A DNA stretch of 64,000 bases from an uncultured Acidobacteriota bacterium (lineage in GTDB: Bacteria > Acidobacteriota > Thermoanaerobaculia > UBA5066): NCBI GenBank assembly GCA_903845115.1, contig CAIMWE010000025.1, positions 90,751 to 154,750 on the forward strand, in the 5' to 3' direction. The notes beneath the pieces were generated by a model. The model saw nothing but the letters and a program-made list of their open reading frames with translations, was not told where the DNA came from and ran no database searches. Positions 16,520 through 25,933 of this stretch are shown piece after piece. Both the position numbers and the translations under genes were made by a program. The stretch's first letter is position 1, and every line of letters starts with the position of its first letter.

Positions 16520-16855
16520 TCAAACACTTCTCTTTTGGTTGCAACGCATCGTCTCGCCTGGGCTCCGTCGACAGGCTTTCGAGGGTATGCCCGCGAGGCG
16601 GGCAATGACGTCACAGGCGCATCCCTGGAATAGGCGTTCCAGCTCGGTTCGTGGAACCTGGGCGGTCGCCGCGATCCGGCATGCGTCCGGGAAGCGATGT
16701 GTTCTGAGGCACTCCTCGCGCGCGAAGGCCAGGATTTGCCAGTGAACGGGAGAGAGGGTAAGCCCGAGCTCGAGGGCCCTCTCCTCGGCCACGTCCGGAG
16801 TCCATTCGCAATCCTCCTGGGGACTGTGGGGTGGCAGGGAGAAACGGGGGGGCAC
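16520..16855 (-). CDS. TusE/DsrC/DsvC-like sulfur relay protein
   Basis: EERALELGLTLSPVHWQILAFAREECLRTHRFPDACRI...LFQG...ARLAGIPSKACR resembles the DsrC/TusE core and C-terminal arm. Confidence 0.65.
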   Translation of the reverse strand: MPPRFSLPPHSPQEDCEWTPDVAEERALELGLTLSPVHWQILAFAREECLRTHRFPDACRIAATAQVPRTELERLFQGCACDVIARLAGIPSKACRRSPGETMRCNQKRSV

Positions 16856-17224
16856 GATCCTACTCTAGCGAAAGCCATACCAACGTACGGAGCGAAAACC
16901 GCAGGGGCTCCTTGTCAGCGGGGTCGCTTCTTTTCCGGGCCGATGCTCGGAGGGCGGTCGGTCTGGCAAGCGGCGGCTGGAACGGTTCGTGCCTTTCCCT
17001 TGCCGAGGCGCCGATCGCGGCTGTCACGGCGCGGGAGGCTCGAGTCCTGCATAAACGCGACATGACGCCCATCCCGTGAGGGGGTGTGGCTGCCGTCAAT
17101 TCTCAGGGAGGTGGGAACGATTCCATCGCACCGCCCCGGAGACGGTGCTCCGACCGAGAGGTTTCCTGAATCCTTTCCAGCACTGACGGCTCTATCAAAG
17201 CGAGAAGGAAGGGAGAAACAGACC

Positions 17225-17431
17225 ATGAACAAGCTGTTCCCGCCGAATGAGCACGCCCTCGATCGTCTCCTCCGGGTATTGGTAGGGGTCGCCATCCTCT
17301 CGTTGGCCTTCGTCGGACCGAAGACGGCGTGGGGTTATCTGGGGGCGGTCCCCCTTCTGACCGGGGCGATCGGAAGCTGTCCCCTGTACACTCTTCTCGG
17401 ACTCTCGACGTGTCCGATGAAGAAAGCCTGA
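17225..17431 (+). CDS. DUF2892 (YgaP-like TM) protein
   Basis: DRLLRVLVGVAILSLAFVGPKTAWGYLGAVPLLTGAIGSCPLYTLLGLSTC. Confidence 0.75.
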   Translation: MNKLFPPNEHALDRLLRVLVGVAILSLAFVGPKTAWGYLGAVPLLTGAIGSCPLYTLLGLSTCPMKKA

Positions 17432-18003
17432 GCGGGGAAGACGACGCGCGGCTGCTCGCCCGCGCCGCGCTGGGCGATGGAAATGCCTTCGAGATCCTCG
17501 TTGTCCGGCACCGGGCGGCGGTTTACCGCTACGCGCGGTCCGTCGCCGCAGGTGCCTCCGACGCGGAGGACGTCCTTCAGGAGACCTTCCTTGCCGCATG
17601 GCGGGGCGCGGGCGGATTCGAGGGTCGATCCTCAGTCCGGACTTGGCTCCTCGTCATCGCTCGGAATCGAGCCCTTCGCTCGCGGGAACAGTTGGCGGCT
17701 CGTCGGGAGGATGGGGGAGCGTCGCTGGTCGAGCTCGGAATCCGGGCCGGCTTCGGGTCGGATGATCCGGAGAGGATCGCCGTGGCGGCCGAACGCAGGA
17801 ACGCCCTTGACGGGGCACTTGCCTCGCTCGACCGCGAGGACCGCGAGATCCTCGTCCTCCGTGATATCGAGGCTATTCCGGGGGAAGAGTGCGCGGAAGC
17901 TCTCGGGCTCTCGGTGCCGGCGATGAAGAGCCGGCTTCACCGGGCACGTCTCCGCCTCGTCGCCGCGGTCCATTCGACGACGGGCGAAAAGAGCGGCCGA
18001 TGA
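17410..18003 (+). CDS. ECF-type RNA polymerase sigma factor
   Basis: GTG start; AEDVLQETFLAAWRG (sigma2), REILVLRDIEAIPGEECAEALGLSVPAMKSRLHRARLRL (sigma4). Confidence 0.85.
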   Translation: MSDEESLSGEDDARLLARAALGDGNAFEILVVRHRAAVYRYARSVAAGASDAEDVLQETFLAAWRGAGGFEGRSSVRTWLLVIARNRALRSREQLAARREDGGASLVELGIRAGFGSDDPERIAVAAERRNALDGALASLDREDREILVLRDIEAIPGEECAEALGLSVPAMKSRLHRARLRLVAAVHSTTGEKSGR

Positions 18004-18287
18004 GCCAGGAGAGGCCGGGCCAGCGCCTGGTGGGAGACCTCTGGTGCGAAGACGTGCTCGCCGTCCTCTCGGACCTGGTCGACGGCGAGCTGGGCTCCGA
18101 GGTCCAAGACAGGGTTCGGGCTCACGTTGCCGGCTGCGACGAATGCAGCCGATTCGGGGAAGAATTTGCGCGCGTGATCCGTGCCCTGCGAGAGGGGCTC
18201 GGGCCTGCGGAGGAGCCGGGACCGAATGTGGAAGCTCGGCTTGCCTCGCGTCTGGCATCGGTCCTCGAAAAGAGGAGCGGAAGGTAG
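18000..18287 (+). CDS. zf-HC2 anti-sigma factor
   Basis: CEDVLAVLSDLVDGELGSEVQDRVRAHVAGCDECSRF; ATGA overlap with sigma gene. Confidence 0.75.
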   Translation: MSQERPGQRLVGDLWCEDVLAVLSDLVDGELGSEVQDRVRAHVAGCDECSRFGEEFARVIRALREGLGPAEEPGPNVEARLASRLASVLEKRSGR

Positions 18288-18351
18288 GTCCCCGCGCAGG
18301 GGCCTTGGACGCCGTCGAATGACAGGACTTCATGGGAAAGGGAGTATCTAG

Positions 18352-19809
18352 ATGAGCAGGCTGGTGATCCTGGGAGCGGGAATCGCGGGACAGACGGCGG
18401 CCCTCCACGCGGCGCGAAAGCTGGGGCGGAACCACGAGGTCGTGGTCGTCTCGCCGAACAGCAAGTGGAACTGGATCCCGTCGAACATCTGGGTCGGCGT
18501 CGGGGTGATGAAGCCCGAGGACGTCACCTTTCCCCTCAAGCCGGTCTACGACAAGACCGGGATCACGTTCCACCAGGCCAAGGCGGTCAGCCTCCACCCC
18601 GAGGGGGACGAGAGCGGCCCGAGGCCCTTCGTGACGGTGGAGTTCACCGAGCCCGGCAGGGCTGGCCAGGTGGAGAAGGTCCCTTACGACTACCTGATCA
18701 ACGCCACGGGGCCGAAGCTGAACTTCGGGGCGACGAAGGGGCTGGGCCCTGCCGCCAACAGCCACTCGGTCTGCACCTACGATCACGCCGCCCAGGCCTC
18801 GAAGGCGCTGGACGAGGTCGTGGCACGGATGAAGAAGGGCGAGAAGCAGACCCTCGTGATCGGGACCGGCCACGGGATGTGCACGTGCCAGGGGGCGGCG
18901 TTCGAGTACATCTTCAACGTCGAGTCGGAGCTCCGGCACCGGGGGGTCCGGGACAAGGCGCGGATCGTCTGGCTCTCAAATGAGCACGAGCTGGGCGATT
19001 TCGGGATGGGCGGGATGTTCCTCCGCCGGGGCGGGTACGTCACCCACAGCCGGGTCTTCACGGAGTCCCTCTACACCGAGCGGGGCATCGAGTGGATCAC
19101 GCAGTCCCACGTGAAGGAGGTCGCCCCGGGCGAGATCTTCATGGAGAACCTCGACGGGGAGGAGAGCTCCATCAAGGCCGACTTCTCGATGCTGATCCCG
19201 CCGTTCGCCGGCGTCGGGCTGAAAGCCTTCGACCGCGCCGGCGCCGACGTGACCAGTTCCCTCTTCGCGCCGAGCGGCTTCATGTTCGTCGACGCGGACT
19301 ACTCGAAGAAGCCCTTCGAGGAGTGGAAGCCCTCCGACTGGCCGGAGGTCTACCAGTCGCCGAAGTACCCGAACGTCTTCGCGGTCGGGATCGCCTTCGC
19401 GCCCCCCCATCCCATCTCCAAGCCGATGGTCTCGACGAAAGGGACGCCGATCTCGCCGACGCCTCCCAGGACCGGGATGCCGTCCGGGGTGATGGCGCGC
19501 GAGGTCGCCCTGAACGTCGTCGACCTGATGACGGGGCGCGAGAAGGAGCCGACCCGGAAGGCATCGATGGCCCGGATGGGGGCGGCCTGCATTGCGTCGG
19601 CGGGGGCCGGCGTTCTCCGTGGGACTGCCGTCTCCATGACGCTCTACCCGATCATCCCCAACTTCGAGAAGTACCCCGACACCGGGCGCCAGCTGAAGTA
19701 CACCTTCGGCGAGATCGGGCTCGCCGGGCACTGGATCAAGCACCTGCTCCATTTCGGGTTCATCTACAAGGCGAAGGCGAATCCCCTCTGGATCGCCATT
19801 CCGGAGTAA
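18352..19809 (+). CDS. sqr: Sulfide:quinone oxidoreductase-type FAD protein
   Basis: LVILGAGIAGQTAALHAARKLG; NWIPSNIWVGVGVMKPEDVTFPL; GTGHGMCTCQGAAFE; Cys-rich redox positions. Confidence 0.75.
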   Translation: MSRLVILGAGIAGQTAALHAARKLGRNHEVVVVSPNSKWNWIPSNIWVGVGVMKPEDVTFPLKPVYDKTGITFHQAKAVSLHPEGDESGPRPFVTVEFTEPGRAGQVEKVPYDYLINATGPKLNFGATKGLGPAANSHSVCTYDHAAQASKALDEVVARMKKGEKQTLVIGTGHGMCTCQGAAFEYIFNVESELRHRGVRDKARIVWLSNEHELGDFGMGGMFLRRGGYVTHSRVFTESLYTERGIEWITQSHVKEVAPGEIFMENLDGEESSIKADFSMLIPPFAGVGLKAFDRAGADVTSSLFAPSGFMFVDADYSKKPFEEWKPSDWPEVYQSPKYPNVFAVGIAFAPPHPISKPMVSTKGTPISPTPPRTGMPSGVMAREVALNVVDLMTGREKEPTRKASMARMGAACIASAGAGVLRGTAVSMTLYPIIPNFEKYPDTGRQLKYTFGEIGLAGHWIKHLLHFGFIYKAKANPLWIAIPE

Positions 19810-19821
19810 GAGAGGAACGCC

Positions 19822-19968
19822 ATGCCGGTCCGCACACAGTTCGGCCAGTCCTACTACCCGCCCGTCCCGACCCCCTTCACCCAGAGGATGAGGACGAATC
19901 TCCTCTGGCAGCTATTCCGCTTCCTCGTCATCAACGTGAAGATCCTGAGAATGGTGCGAAAGCACTAG
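19822..19968 (+). CDS. 48-aa small protein downstream of sqr
   Basis: Not in the supplied ORF track; RBS AGAGGAA before ATG; MPVRTQFGQSYYPPVPTPFTQRMRTNLLWQLFRFLVINVKILRMVRKH. Confidence 0.6.
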   Translation: MPVRTQFGQSYYPPVPTPFTQRMRTNLLWQLFRFLVINVKILRMVRKH

Positions 19969-19999
19969 GAATCGGCGGCAGCCGACTCCCGACCGCGGC

Positions 20000-20161
20000 T
20001 CAGCCGCCGCGCTGGCCGAAGAGGCGTTCGAGTAGAGACTTCGGCGGCGGGCAGGTGCAACGATTCTGGAGGGGCACGTCTGCGAGGGCCTGTTCGACGT
20101 GCTGCCCGCATCCCGCCCAAGTTGGCTTCTTACAGATCGGACACTGAATCTGCTGACACAT
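20000..20161 (-). CDS. 53-aa Cys-rich protein, putative zinc-binding
   Basis: MCQQIQCPICKKPTWAGCGQHVEQALADVPLQNRCTCPPP; I recognise the CxxCxKPTWAGCGxHxxxAL pattern from small conserved proteins. Confidence 0.65.
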   Translation of the reverse strand: MCQQIQCPICKKPTWAGCGQHVEQALADVPLQNRCTCPPPKSLLERLFGQRGG

Positions 20162-20489
20162 GAGGGCCGGATTCTCGCACGGCCTGACGGGATCACGCGC
20201 CCCCCTCCAGCGAGAGAGGGCTGCGGCTCCATCTTGACCGAGCCTCGGTCGAGTCGAGCCGTTGGTTCTTCGTCCGGAGAGCCGCAATGAAGCGCTGCGG
20301 CCGGGAACCGGCACGCCATCCGAGGGGTTCTCCCCGACGGCGAGCTCGGGCCCCTCTGGGAGGAGCCCGGACCATCCGCGTTCGTCCCAGTGCGACGAGT
20401 AGAATCGAGGGCGGACCGAGGGCCTCCTCGCCCGTGCGTACCCAGGTTCTCGAGACGCGGGCAGCGAGCCCCATGGGAAGGGAAGCCGA

Positions 20490-20885
20490 ATGATGAGCAT
20501 CCTGGAACGGGTTCTGGGTCCCGCATCGAAGTCCGACCGGCGCTTGCCTTACACGTACGAGGCGAAGGTCCCGGTCTCGGGAGCCAAAGGGGTGGTCCAG
20601 CACTACCTGAACGACACCCTGTGTGGTCTCCTCGAGGCCCTGGACAACGCGGGGATTTCTCCCGACGAGGTGCAGATCGTCGAGGTCCGGCCCGAAGGGG
20701 ATGCCCCCGTGCTCATCGAGCACTGCACGGGGCCGGGCGGCAAGTGGCTTCGGCGCCCCGAAGCCTGTCGTTCGTTCAAGGCCCACTACGCGGGACACAC
20801 GGACGAGGGCCGATGCTGCTACGTGGACCGCAGCCGGGAAGCCGCCGGGCCGTTCGTGGAGCTCGAGCCCACGAAGGAGGGCTAG
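20490..20885 (+). CDS. Conserved hypothetical protein
   Basis: Intact ORF directly abutting the CGGC gene; no recognised family. Confidence 0.6.
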   Translation: MMSILERVLGPASKSDRRLPYTYEAKVPVSGAKGVVQHYLNDTLCGLLEALDNAGISPDEVQIVEVRPEGDAPVLIEHCTGPGGKWLRRPEACRSFKAHYAGHTDEGRCCYVDRSREAAGPFVELEPTKEG

Positions 20886-21332
20886 ATGAGCGCTCCCGTG
20901 AAGATCGGCATCATCATCTGCGACCGATACAAGGGCTGCGCCGGGGGCAAGTGCTTCCGCGCCCTGCGCGAGCGAGAGGGGGCCTTTTCCGCCTACGCGG
21001 GCCGCGACGTGGAGCTCGTGGGGTTCACCTCCTGCGGCGGCTGCCCCGGCGGGAACATCGAGTCCGCTCCGGAGGAGATGAAGAAGAACGGCGCCGAGGT
21101 CGTCCATCTGGCCACGGGATTCCTCGTCGGATACCCGCCGTGCCCCCACGTCGAGCACTTCAGGAAGATGATCCCCGCGCGATTCGGCCTCGAGGTGGTG
21201 ATCGGCACGCACCCCGTTCCCCAGAAGTACTACCAGGCGCACTGCGCGCTGGCCAGCTGGACGGCGCCGGAGTGGAAGGACCTGCTCTCGCCGAGCCTGG
21301 CCGACGAGGCGACGCGGATCCGGTACAACTGA
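20886..21332 (+). CDS. CGGC domain protein
   Basis: IGIIICDRYKGCAGGKCFRAL...GFTSCGGCPGGNI motif. Confidence 0.85.
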   Translation: MSAPVKIGIIICDRYKGCAGGKCFRALREREGAFSAYAGRDVELVGFTSCGGCPGGNIESAPEEMKKNGAEVVHLATGFLVGYPPCPHVEHFRKMIPARFGLEVVIGTHPVPQKYYQAHCALASWTAPEWKDLLSPSLADEATRIRYN

Positions 21333-21458
21333 CGGCGGCGGGGCAGGTCGCGTCCGGCGGCTACAGGCAATCGCCGGAGTCCAGACGGCCCTCCTCTCGG
21401 GGACGGCCGGCAAGGCCCTCGCGTCGCCGCTCGCCCTCTTCTTCCGGCTCGACCCGCG

Positions 21459-23105
21459 CTACCGGCCCGGCGCGCCGGCGGCAGGGGCCGGCGCCGCGGG
21501 CGGGACCTCGCCCGCGCCCTCGGTCGGCAACGGGATCCCGTTCGCCCGGAACATGCCGAGGAGCCCCGTCCTGTCGACGCACTTGAGGTACGCCTCGCGC
21601 GGCTCGACGACCTTCCGTTTCACGAGGTCGAGCAGCGAGTCGTTGAGCAGGATCATCCCCTGGTTCCGCGACGTCTGGAGGACCGACGGTAGCTGGAACG
21701 TCTTTCCGTCCCGGATCAGGTTCGCGACGGCGTTGTTGGAGAGGAGGATCTCGAGCGCGGCCACCCGCCCCCCGCCGATCTTCTTGCAGAGCGTCTGGGC
21801 GACGACCGCCTTGAGCGAGTCGGCCAGCATCACCCGGATCTGCTGCTGACGGTCCGCCGGGAACTGGTCGACGATCCGGTCCACGGTCGACATCGCCGTG
21901 GTCGTGTGCAGCGTGCCGAAGACGAGGTGGCCCGTCTCCGCGGTCTCGATCGCGATCGCGATCGTCTCGAGGTCCCGCATCTCCCCGACGAGGACGATGT
22001 CGGGATCCTCCCGGAGGGCGGCGCGGAGGGCGTCCTTGAACCCGCGCGTGTGGGTCCCCACCTCCCGCTGGTTCACGAGGCACTTCCGGTTCTGGTGGAC
22101 GAACTCGATCGGGTCCTCGATCGTGATGATGTGGTCGGTCCGCGTCTTGTTGATGTGGTCGACGATGGCGGCGAGCGTGGTCGACTTGCCCGAGCCGGTC
22201 GGGCCCGTGACGAGGACGAGGCCCTTCGACAGCTCGGCGAGCCTCACGACCGCGTCGGGGAGGTTCAGCTGCTGGGCCGTCAGGATCTCGATCGGGATCT
22301 GCCGGAAGACCGAGCCGACGCCGAACCGGTCGCGGAACACGTTCACCCGGAAGCGCGCCACGTCCGGGATCTCGTAGGCGAAGTCGGTATCGTTTCGCTC
22401 CACGAATTCGGAGCGGTTCCTCTCCGGCATGGCGCCGCGGAGGAGCCGCTCGATCTCGTCGGAGTGGAGAAGGGGGATGTCCTCCTGGGGCCGCATGTCG
22501 CCGTGAATCCGGAAGATGGGGATGTTCCCGGCCGACAGGTGGACGTCGGACGCCTTCATCTCGAGCATCCGGATCAGGAGGTCGTCGAGGGGGCGGCCCG
22601 TCTGGACCTTCGGGTGCGGCGGCCCTGGAGCCGGCTCGGGCGGCGCCTCTGCCGGGAGCGACGGCGCCGAAACCGCGGGGGCGGGAGGCGGCAGGGCGGC
22701 CGACGGGGGCGGCGGAGGGAGCGGGGAGACCGGGGCGACCGGCGCGACCGGGGAGACCGGGGAGACCGGGGCTGTTGCTCCAGGCTGCCGGACCCGCGCG
22801 ACCATCAACGCGACCCGTCCCTGGACCATCCCGAAGCGCACCTCGACCGGCTCCGAGTCCGGGTGGATGAGGACGGGAATCCGGGCCCTCTCCTCGGCGA
22901 GCGCGGCAGGGATCGCGCCCGGCCTCAGCTCGGCGACCACCGCGAGGAAGGTCTCGTCCGAGAGGGGCTCCCGTCCCACCACGGTCCGCGTGTGGCCATG
23001 CGTCAGGTAGAGCTTCTCGCGGGGGACGAGGTAGAGCGCGTCCCCGTCCGTCTGCAGGAAGCTCCGGACCAGCGCTTCGACCTTGGACGGTGCGTAGGTC
23101 GTCAT
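21459..23105 (-). CDS. pilT: PilT/PilU-type twitching motility ATPase with N-terminal extension
   Basis: LVLVTGPTGSGKSTTLAAIVDHINK Walker A; ASDVHLSAGNIPIFRIHGDM; LREDPDIVLVGEMRDLETI; LHTTTAMSTVDRI. Confidence 0.9.
   Translation of the reverse strand: MTTYAPSKVEALVRSFLQTDGDALYLVPREKLYLTHGHTRTVVGREPLSDETFLAVVAELRPGAIPAALAEERARIPVLIHPDSEPVEVRFGMVQGRVALMVARVRQPGATAPVSPVSPVAPVAPVSPLPPPPPSAALPPPAPAVSAPSLPAEAPPEPAPGPPHPKVQTGRPLDDLLIRMLEMKASDVHLSAGNIPIFRIHGDMRPQEDIPLLHSDEIERLLRGAMPERNRSEFVERNDTDFAYEIPDVARFRVNVFRDRFGVGSVFRQIPIEILTAQQLNLPDAVVRLAELSKGLVLVTGPTGSGKSTTLAAIVDHINKTRTDHIITIEDPIEFVHQNRKCLVNQREVGTHTRGFKDALRAALREDPDIVLVGEMRDLETIAIAIETAETGHLVFGTLHTTTAMSTVDRIVDQFPADRQQQIRVMLADSLKAVVAQTLCKKIGGGRVAALEILLSNNAVANLIRDGKTFQLPSVLQTSRNQGMILLNDSLLDLVKRKVVEPREAYLKCVDRTGLLGMFRANGIPLPTEGAGEVPPAAPAPAAGAPGR
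22723..22767 (-). repeat. Five tandem 9-bp units encoding a Pro/Val linker
   Basis: Plus strand GGGGAGACC, GGGGCGACC, GGCGCGACC, GGGGAGACC, GGGGAGACC. Confidence 0.9.
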
Positions 23106-23159
23106 TCTTTCCTCCCGCCGCGCGCAGCCGCGGCCGGCTCCTCCCGGTCCCGGGAGCGC

Positions 23160-23624
23160 TCAGAACGAGACACGGGCGATCCGGGTCCGGTTGACGAGGA
23201 CGATCCGGCTCCCGAGGCCGAGCGTGAAGAAGCGCCCCTCGGCGTTGATCACGTCGGACATCCGCGCCGCTCCCTCCGGAGCCCAGGACCGGAGGACCCC
23301 CGCGACCTCGAGCCCCGTGTCGAGGTGGACGGTCACGACGTCGAACGACGCCCCCGGCTCGCCCAGGTCGGGGACCCCCTTCGACCCCTCGTCGATCTCC
23401 ACCGTCAGGATGGCGTCGCGCGAGAGGATGGTGCTGCCGCCGCCCGTCAGGCCGACGGCGAGGAACGCCCGCGGGCCGTCCAGCAGGGCGTCCAGCGTCG
23501 TCCAGCCGTCGGACCGCGCCGGGTCGGGCAGGAGCCAGAAGACGACCTCCAGCCGGCTCCCGTCCGTCAGCTGGACGACGGCAGGACAGGGGGAGGTGGC
23601 GGGGCGCTCCGGGCCGTCTGTCAT
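23160..23624 (-). CDS. Conserved hypothetical protein
   Basis: Single intact ORF immediately downstream of pilT on the same strand. Confidence 0.6.
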   Translation of the reverse strand: MTDGPERPATSPCPAVVQLTDGSRLEVVFWLLPDPARSDGWTTLDALLDGPRAFLAVGLTGGGSTILSRDAILTVEIDEGSKGVPDLGEPGASFDVVTVHLDTGLEVAGVLRSWAPEGAARMSDVINAEGRFFTLGLGSRIVLVNRTRIARVSF

Positions 23625-23993
23625 GGGACCTCCACTTCGCCCCCCCATGGTAGGCGATTCCCGCGTGTCCGCCACGACCGGCCCCCCCTTCCCACCGTCA
23701 TGACACCGGTCCATAGAGCCTGGAACCCGGCGTGAAGAGCCCGGCATCCGGCGCTCGGGTCCCCGAATCCAAGGCCTTCCCCCCTCCCGACGACGTGATG
23801 TGAATCCTCCACCGCTGAAAACCTCGACGGGCCAACGGGCCCGAAGGACCTTGCGGAATCGCTGAACCCGGGCGAGGGCACGTACAGGCTGCCGATCGAC
23901 CGGAGTATTCTCGATCGTGGTGTCCGGCCAGGGTCCACCAGGTGCCGGTCTTTCGACGGGTCCTCGCACGAGCAAAGTTAGAGGGAGAGTCAG

Positions 23994-25733
23994 ATGAGAG
24001 CACTCTCGCGAGTCCTGGCAGCTTTCGCGGCGTTCACCGCTTCCGTCCCGGGCGCCGCCGCTCCCGGCGCCGCTGCGCCTCCCCCGGCGGCGAAGGAGAC
24101 TCCCCGAGCGGGGCTCCGGCTCTTCGTCAACGGCACCGTCGTGACCGTGGACGGGAAGATGTCCGAGGCGCAGGCCGTCGCGGTGAGGGACGGCCGGATC
24201 GTCGTTGTCGGGACCAACGAGGAGGTCCTCAAGCTCAAGACGCCGGAGGCGGCCGTCGTCGACCTCGCGGGCAAGACGCTGATGCCCGGGTTCGTCGAGG
24301 TCCACACGCACCCGATCCTCAAGATGGTGGTCGAGAGCTACACGGTGGACATCCGGCCCACGACCGGGCACACCGACGGCGCCGCGATCTGGGCGACGAT
24401 CCGGGAGACCGTCGCGAAGGCCAAGCCCGGCCAGTACCTGGTCTTCTTCGGGTGGGACCCGCTCCTGCAGAAGGGGCTGAAGAACCCCACCCGCAAGGAG
24501 CTCGACGCGATCGCGCCGGACAACCCCCTCTTTCTCTGGGGCACCAGCGTCCACATCGGATTCGCGAACACGGCCGCTTTCCGATACGCCGGGATCGACC
24601 GGAACACTTCCGATCCCACCGGCGCCATGGGGGGGACGTTCGGGCGCGACGCGGACGGCGAGCTGAATGGCCGGATCGACCAAGGGGGGCCGATCGCGAT
24701 GCTGCTGAAGCCCTACCTGACGAAGGTGATCGGGGATCCGCAGCAGGCGACCGACGCCGTCTACAGGGGGTGGCTCGCGAACGCCCGGGACGGGGTCACG
24801 ACGGTCAGCGACGCCGTCCTCCTCGACGAGGCGATGCTGCTTTACGGGATGGTGGCCGGGAAGCAGGGGTCGATCCGGGTCCGGGGCTACGCGATCGACT
24901 ACCAGAAGTACCCCCCCGGCCGCGGCACGGAGATGGTCCAGGCGACGGGAGGGAAGCTCTTCGTCGACGGGAGCCCGTGGACCGGGACGATCACGATGAC
25001 GAAGCCCTACCTCGTCAACGACACGACCGTGAAGGTCATGGACACCCCCGCCGGCTACGTGCAGAAGCCGTACGTCAGCCAGGCGGAGCTCGACGCGTTC
25101 GTCGGCGACATCCTCCGGACGAAGCGCTCCGCCGCCATCCACGCCGAGGGGGACGCCGCCATCGAGATGGCCCTGGACGCCGTCGAGAAGGGGCTCCGGG
25201 CCTACCCGACGGAGGACCACCGGATCCGCCTGGAGCACGCTCCGATGATCCGGGACGACCAGCTGGCGAGGGCGAAGAGGCTCGGCGTCCAGGTCTCGTT
25301 CCTCATGGCGCACGTCAGGTACTGGGGGGACGTCGTCACGACGCTGGTCGGGGAGGAGCTGGGGGAGCGCTGGTGCCCGGTCGGCTCCGCGAAGAAGGCG
25401 GGGGTGAACTACTCGTTCCACTTCGACGGCCCGACCTCCCCGAACCGGCCGCTCGAGACGCTGCAGACGGCGACCACGAGGAGGACGGTGAGGGGGAGGG
25501 TCCTGGGCCCCTCCGAGAGGATCTCCGTCGACGACGCGATCCGCGGCTACACGGTCAATGCCGCGTACCAGCTCTTCCTCGACAAGGAGGTCGGCAGCAT
25601 CGAAGTCGGGAAGGCGGCCGACCTGATCGTCCTGAGCGAGAACCCGCGCAAGGTCGACCCCGAGAAGATCTCGGGTATCAAGGTCCTCGCGACCTACGTG
25701 AACGGCAAGGAGTACTGGCGGGAGGGGATGTAG
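23994..25733 (+). CDS. Secreted amidohydrolase (YtcJ/Amidohydrolase_3 type)
   Basis: Signal peptide; GKTLMPGFVEVHTHPI; IHAEGDAAIEMALD; SIEVGKAADLIVLSENP. Confidence 0.85.
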   Translation: MRALSRVLAAFAAFTASVPGAAAPGAAAPPPAAKETPRAGLRLFVNGTVVTVDGKMSEAQAVAVRDGRIVVVGTNEEVLKLKTPEAAVVDLAGKTLMPGFVEVHTHPILKMVVESYTVDIRPTTGHTDGAAIWATIRETVAKAKPGQYLVFFGWDPLLQKGLKNPTRKELDAIAPDNPLFLWGTSVHIGFANTAAFRYAGIDRNTSDPTGAMGGTFGRDADGELNGRIDQGGPIAMLLKPYLTKVIGDPQQATDAVYRGWLANARDGVTTVSDAVLLDEAMLLYGMVAGKQGSIRVRGYAIDYQKYPPGRGTEMVQATGGKLFVDGSPWTGTITMTKPYLVNDTTVKVMDTPAGYVQKPYVSQAELDAFVGDILRTKRSAAIHAEGDAAIEMALDAVEKGLRAYPTEDHRIRLEHAPMIRDDQLARAKRLGVQVSFLMAHVRYWGDVVTTLVGEELGERWCPVGSAKKAGVNYSFHFDGPTSPNRPLETLQTATTRRTVRGRVLGPSERISVDDAIRGYTVNAAYQLFLDKEVGSIEVGKAADLIVLSENPRKVDPEKISGIKVLATYVNGKEYWREGM

Positions 25734-25933
25734 GAGCCTTGAGCGAGACGGGGATTCCCCGGTACCCCGCCGCCTTCGCCGCGGCCTCGTCCGTTTAGAC
25801 GGGGTCCGTCTCGCCGATTCCCTTGGCGAAGAAGCGGAGCCGCCCGGCCTCCACCGTCACCGACGAAGGGGGCGCAGGAAGTGCGGTTGAGCGGGGGCCC
25901 CTGGAAAGGCATCATCCGGAGCTGGAGCTAGCG

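Noticed and set aside
17100-17224. ECF sigma autoregulatory promoter upstream of DUF2892
   Set aside because: A GGAAC-like -35 is visible, but no matching -10 shared with the sqr upstream region could be established.
22723-22776. Canonical G-quadruplex on the plus strand
   Set aside because: G-tracts are present, but the GGCGCGACC unit breaks the regular four-tract pattern; only a non-canonical structure is possible and I cannot evaluate it.
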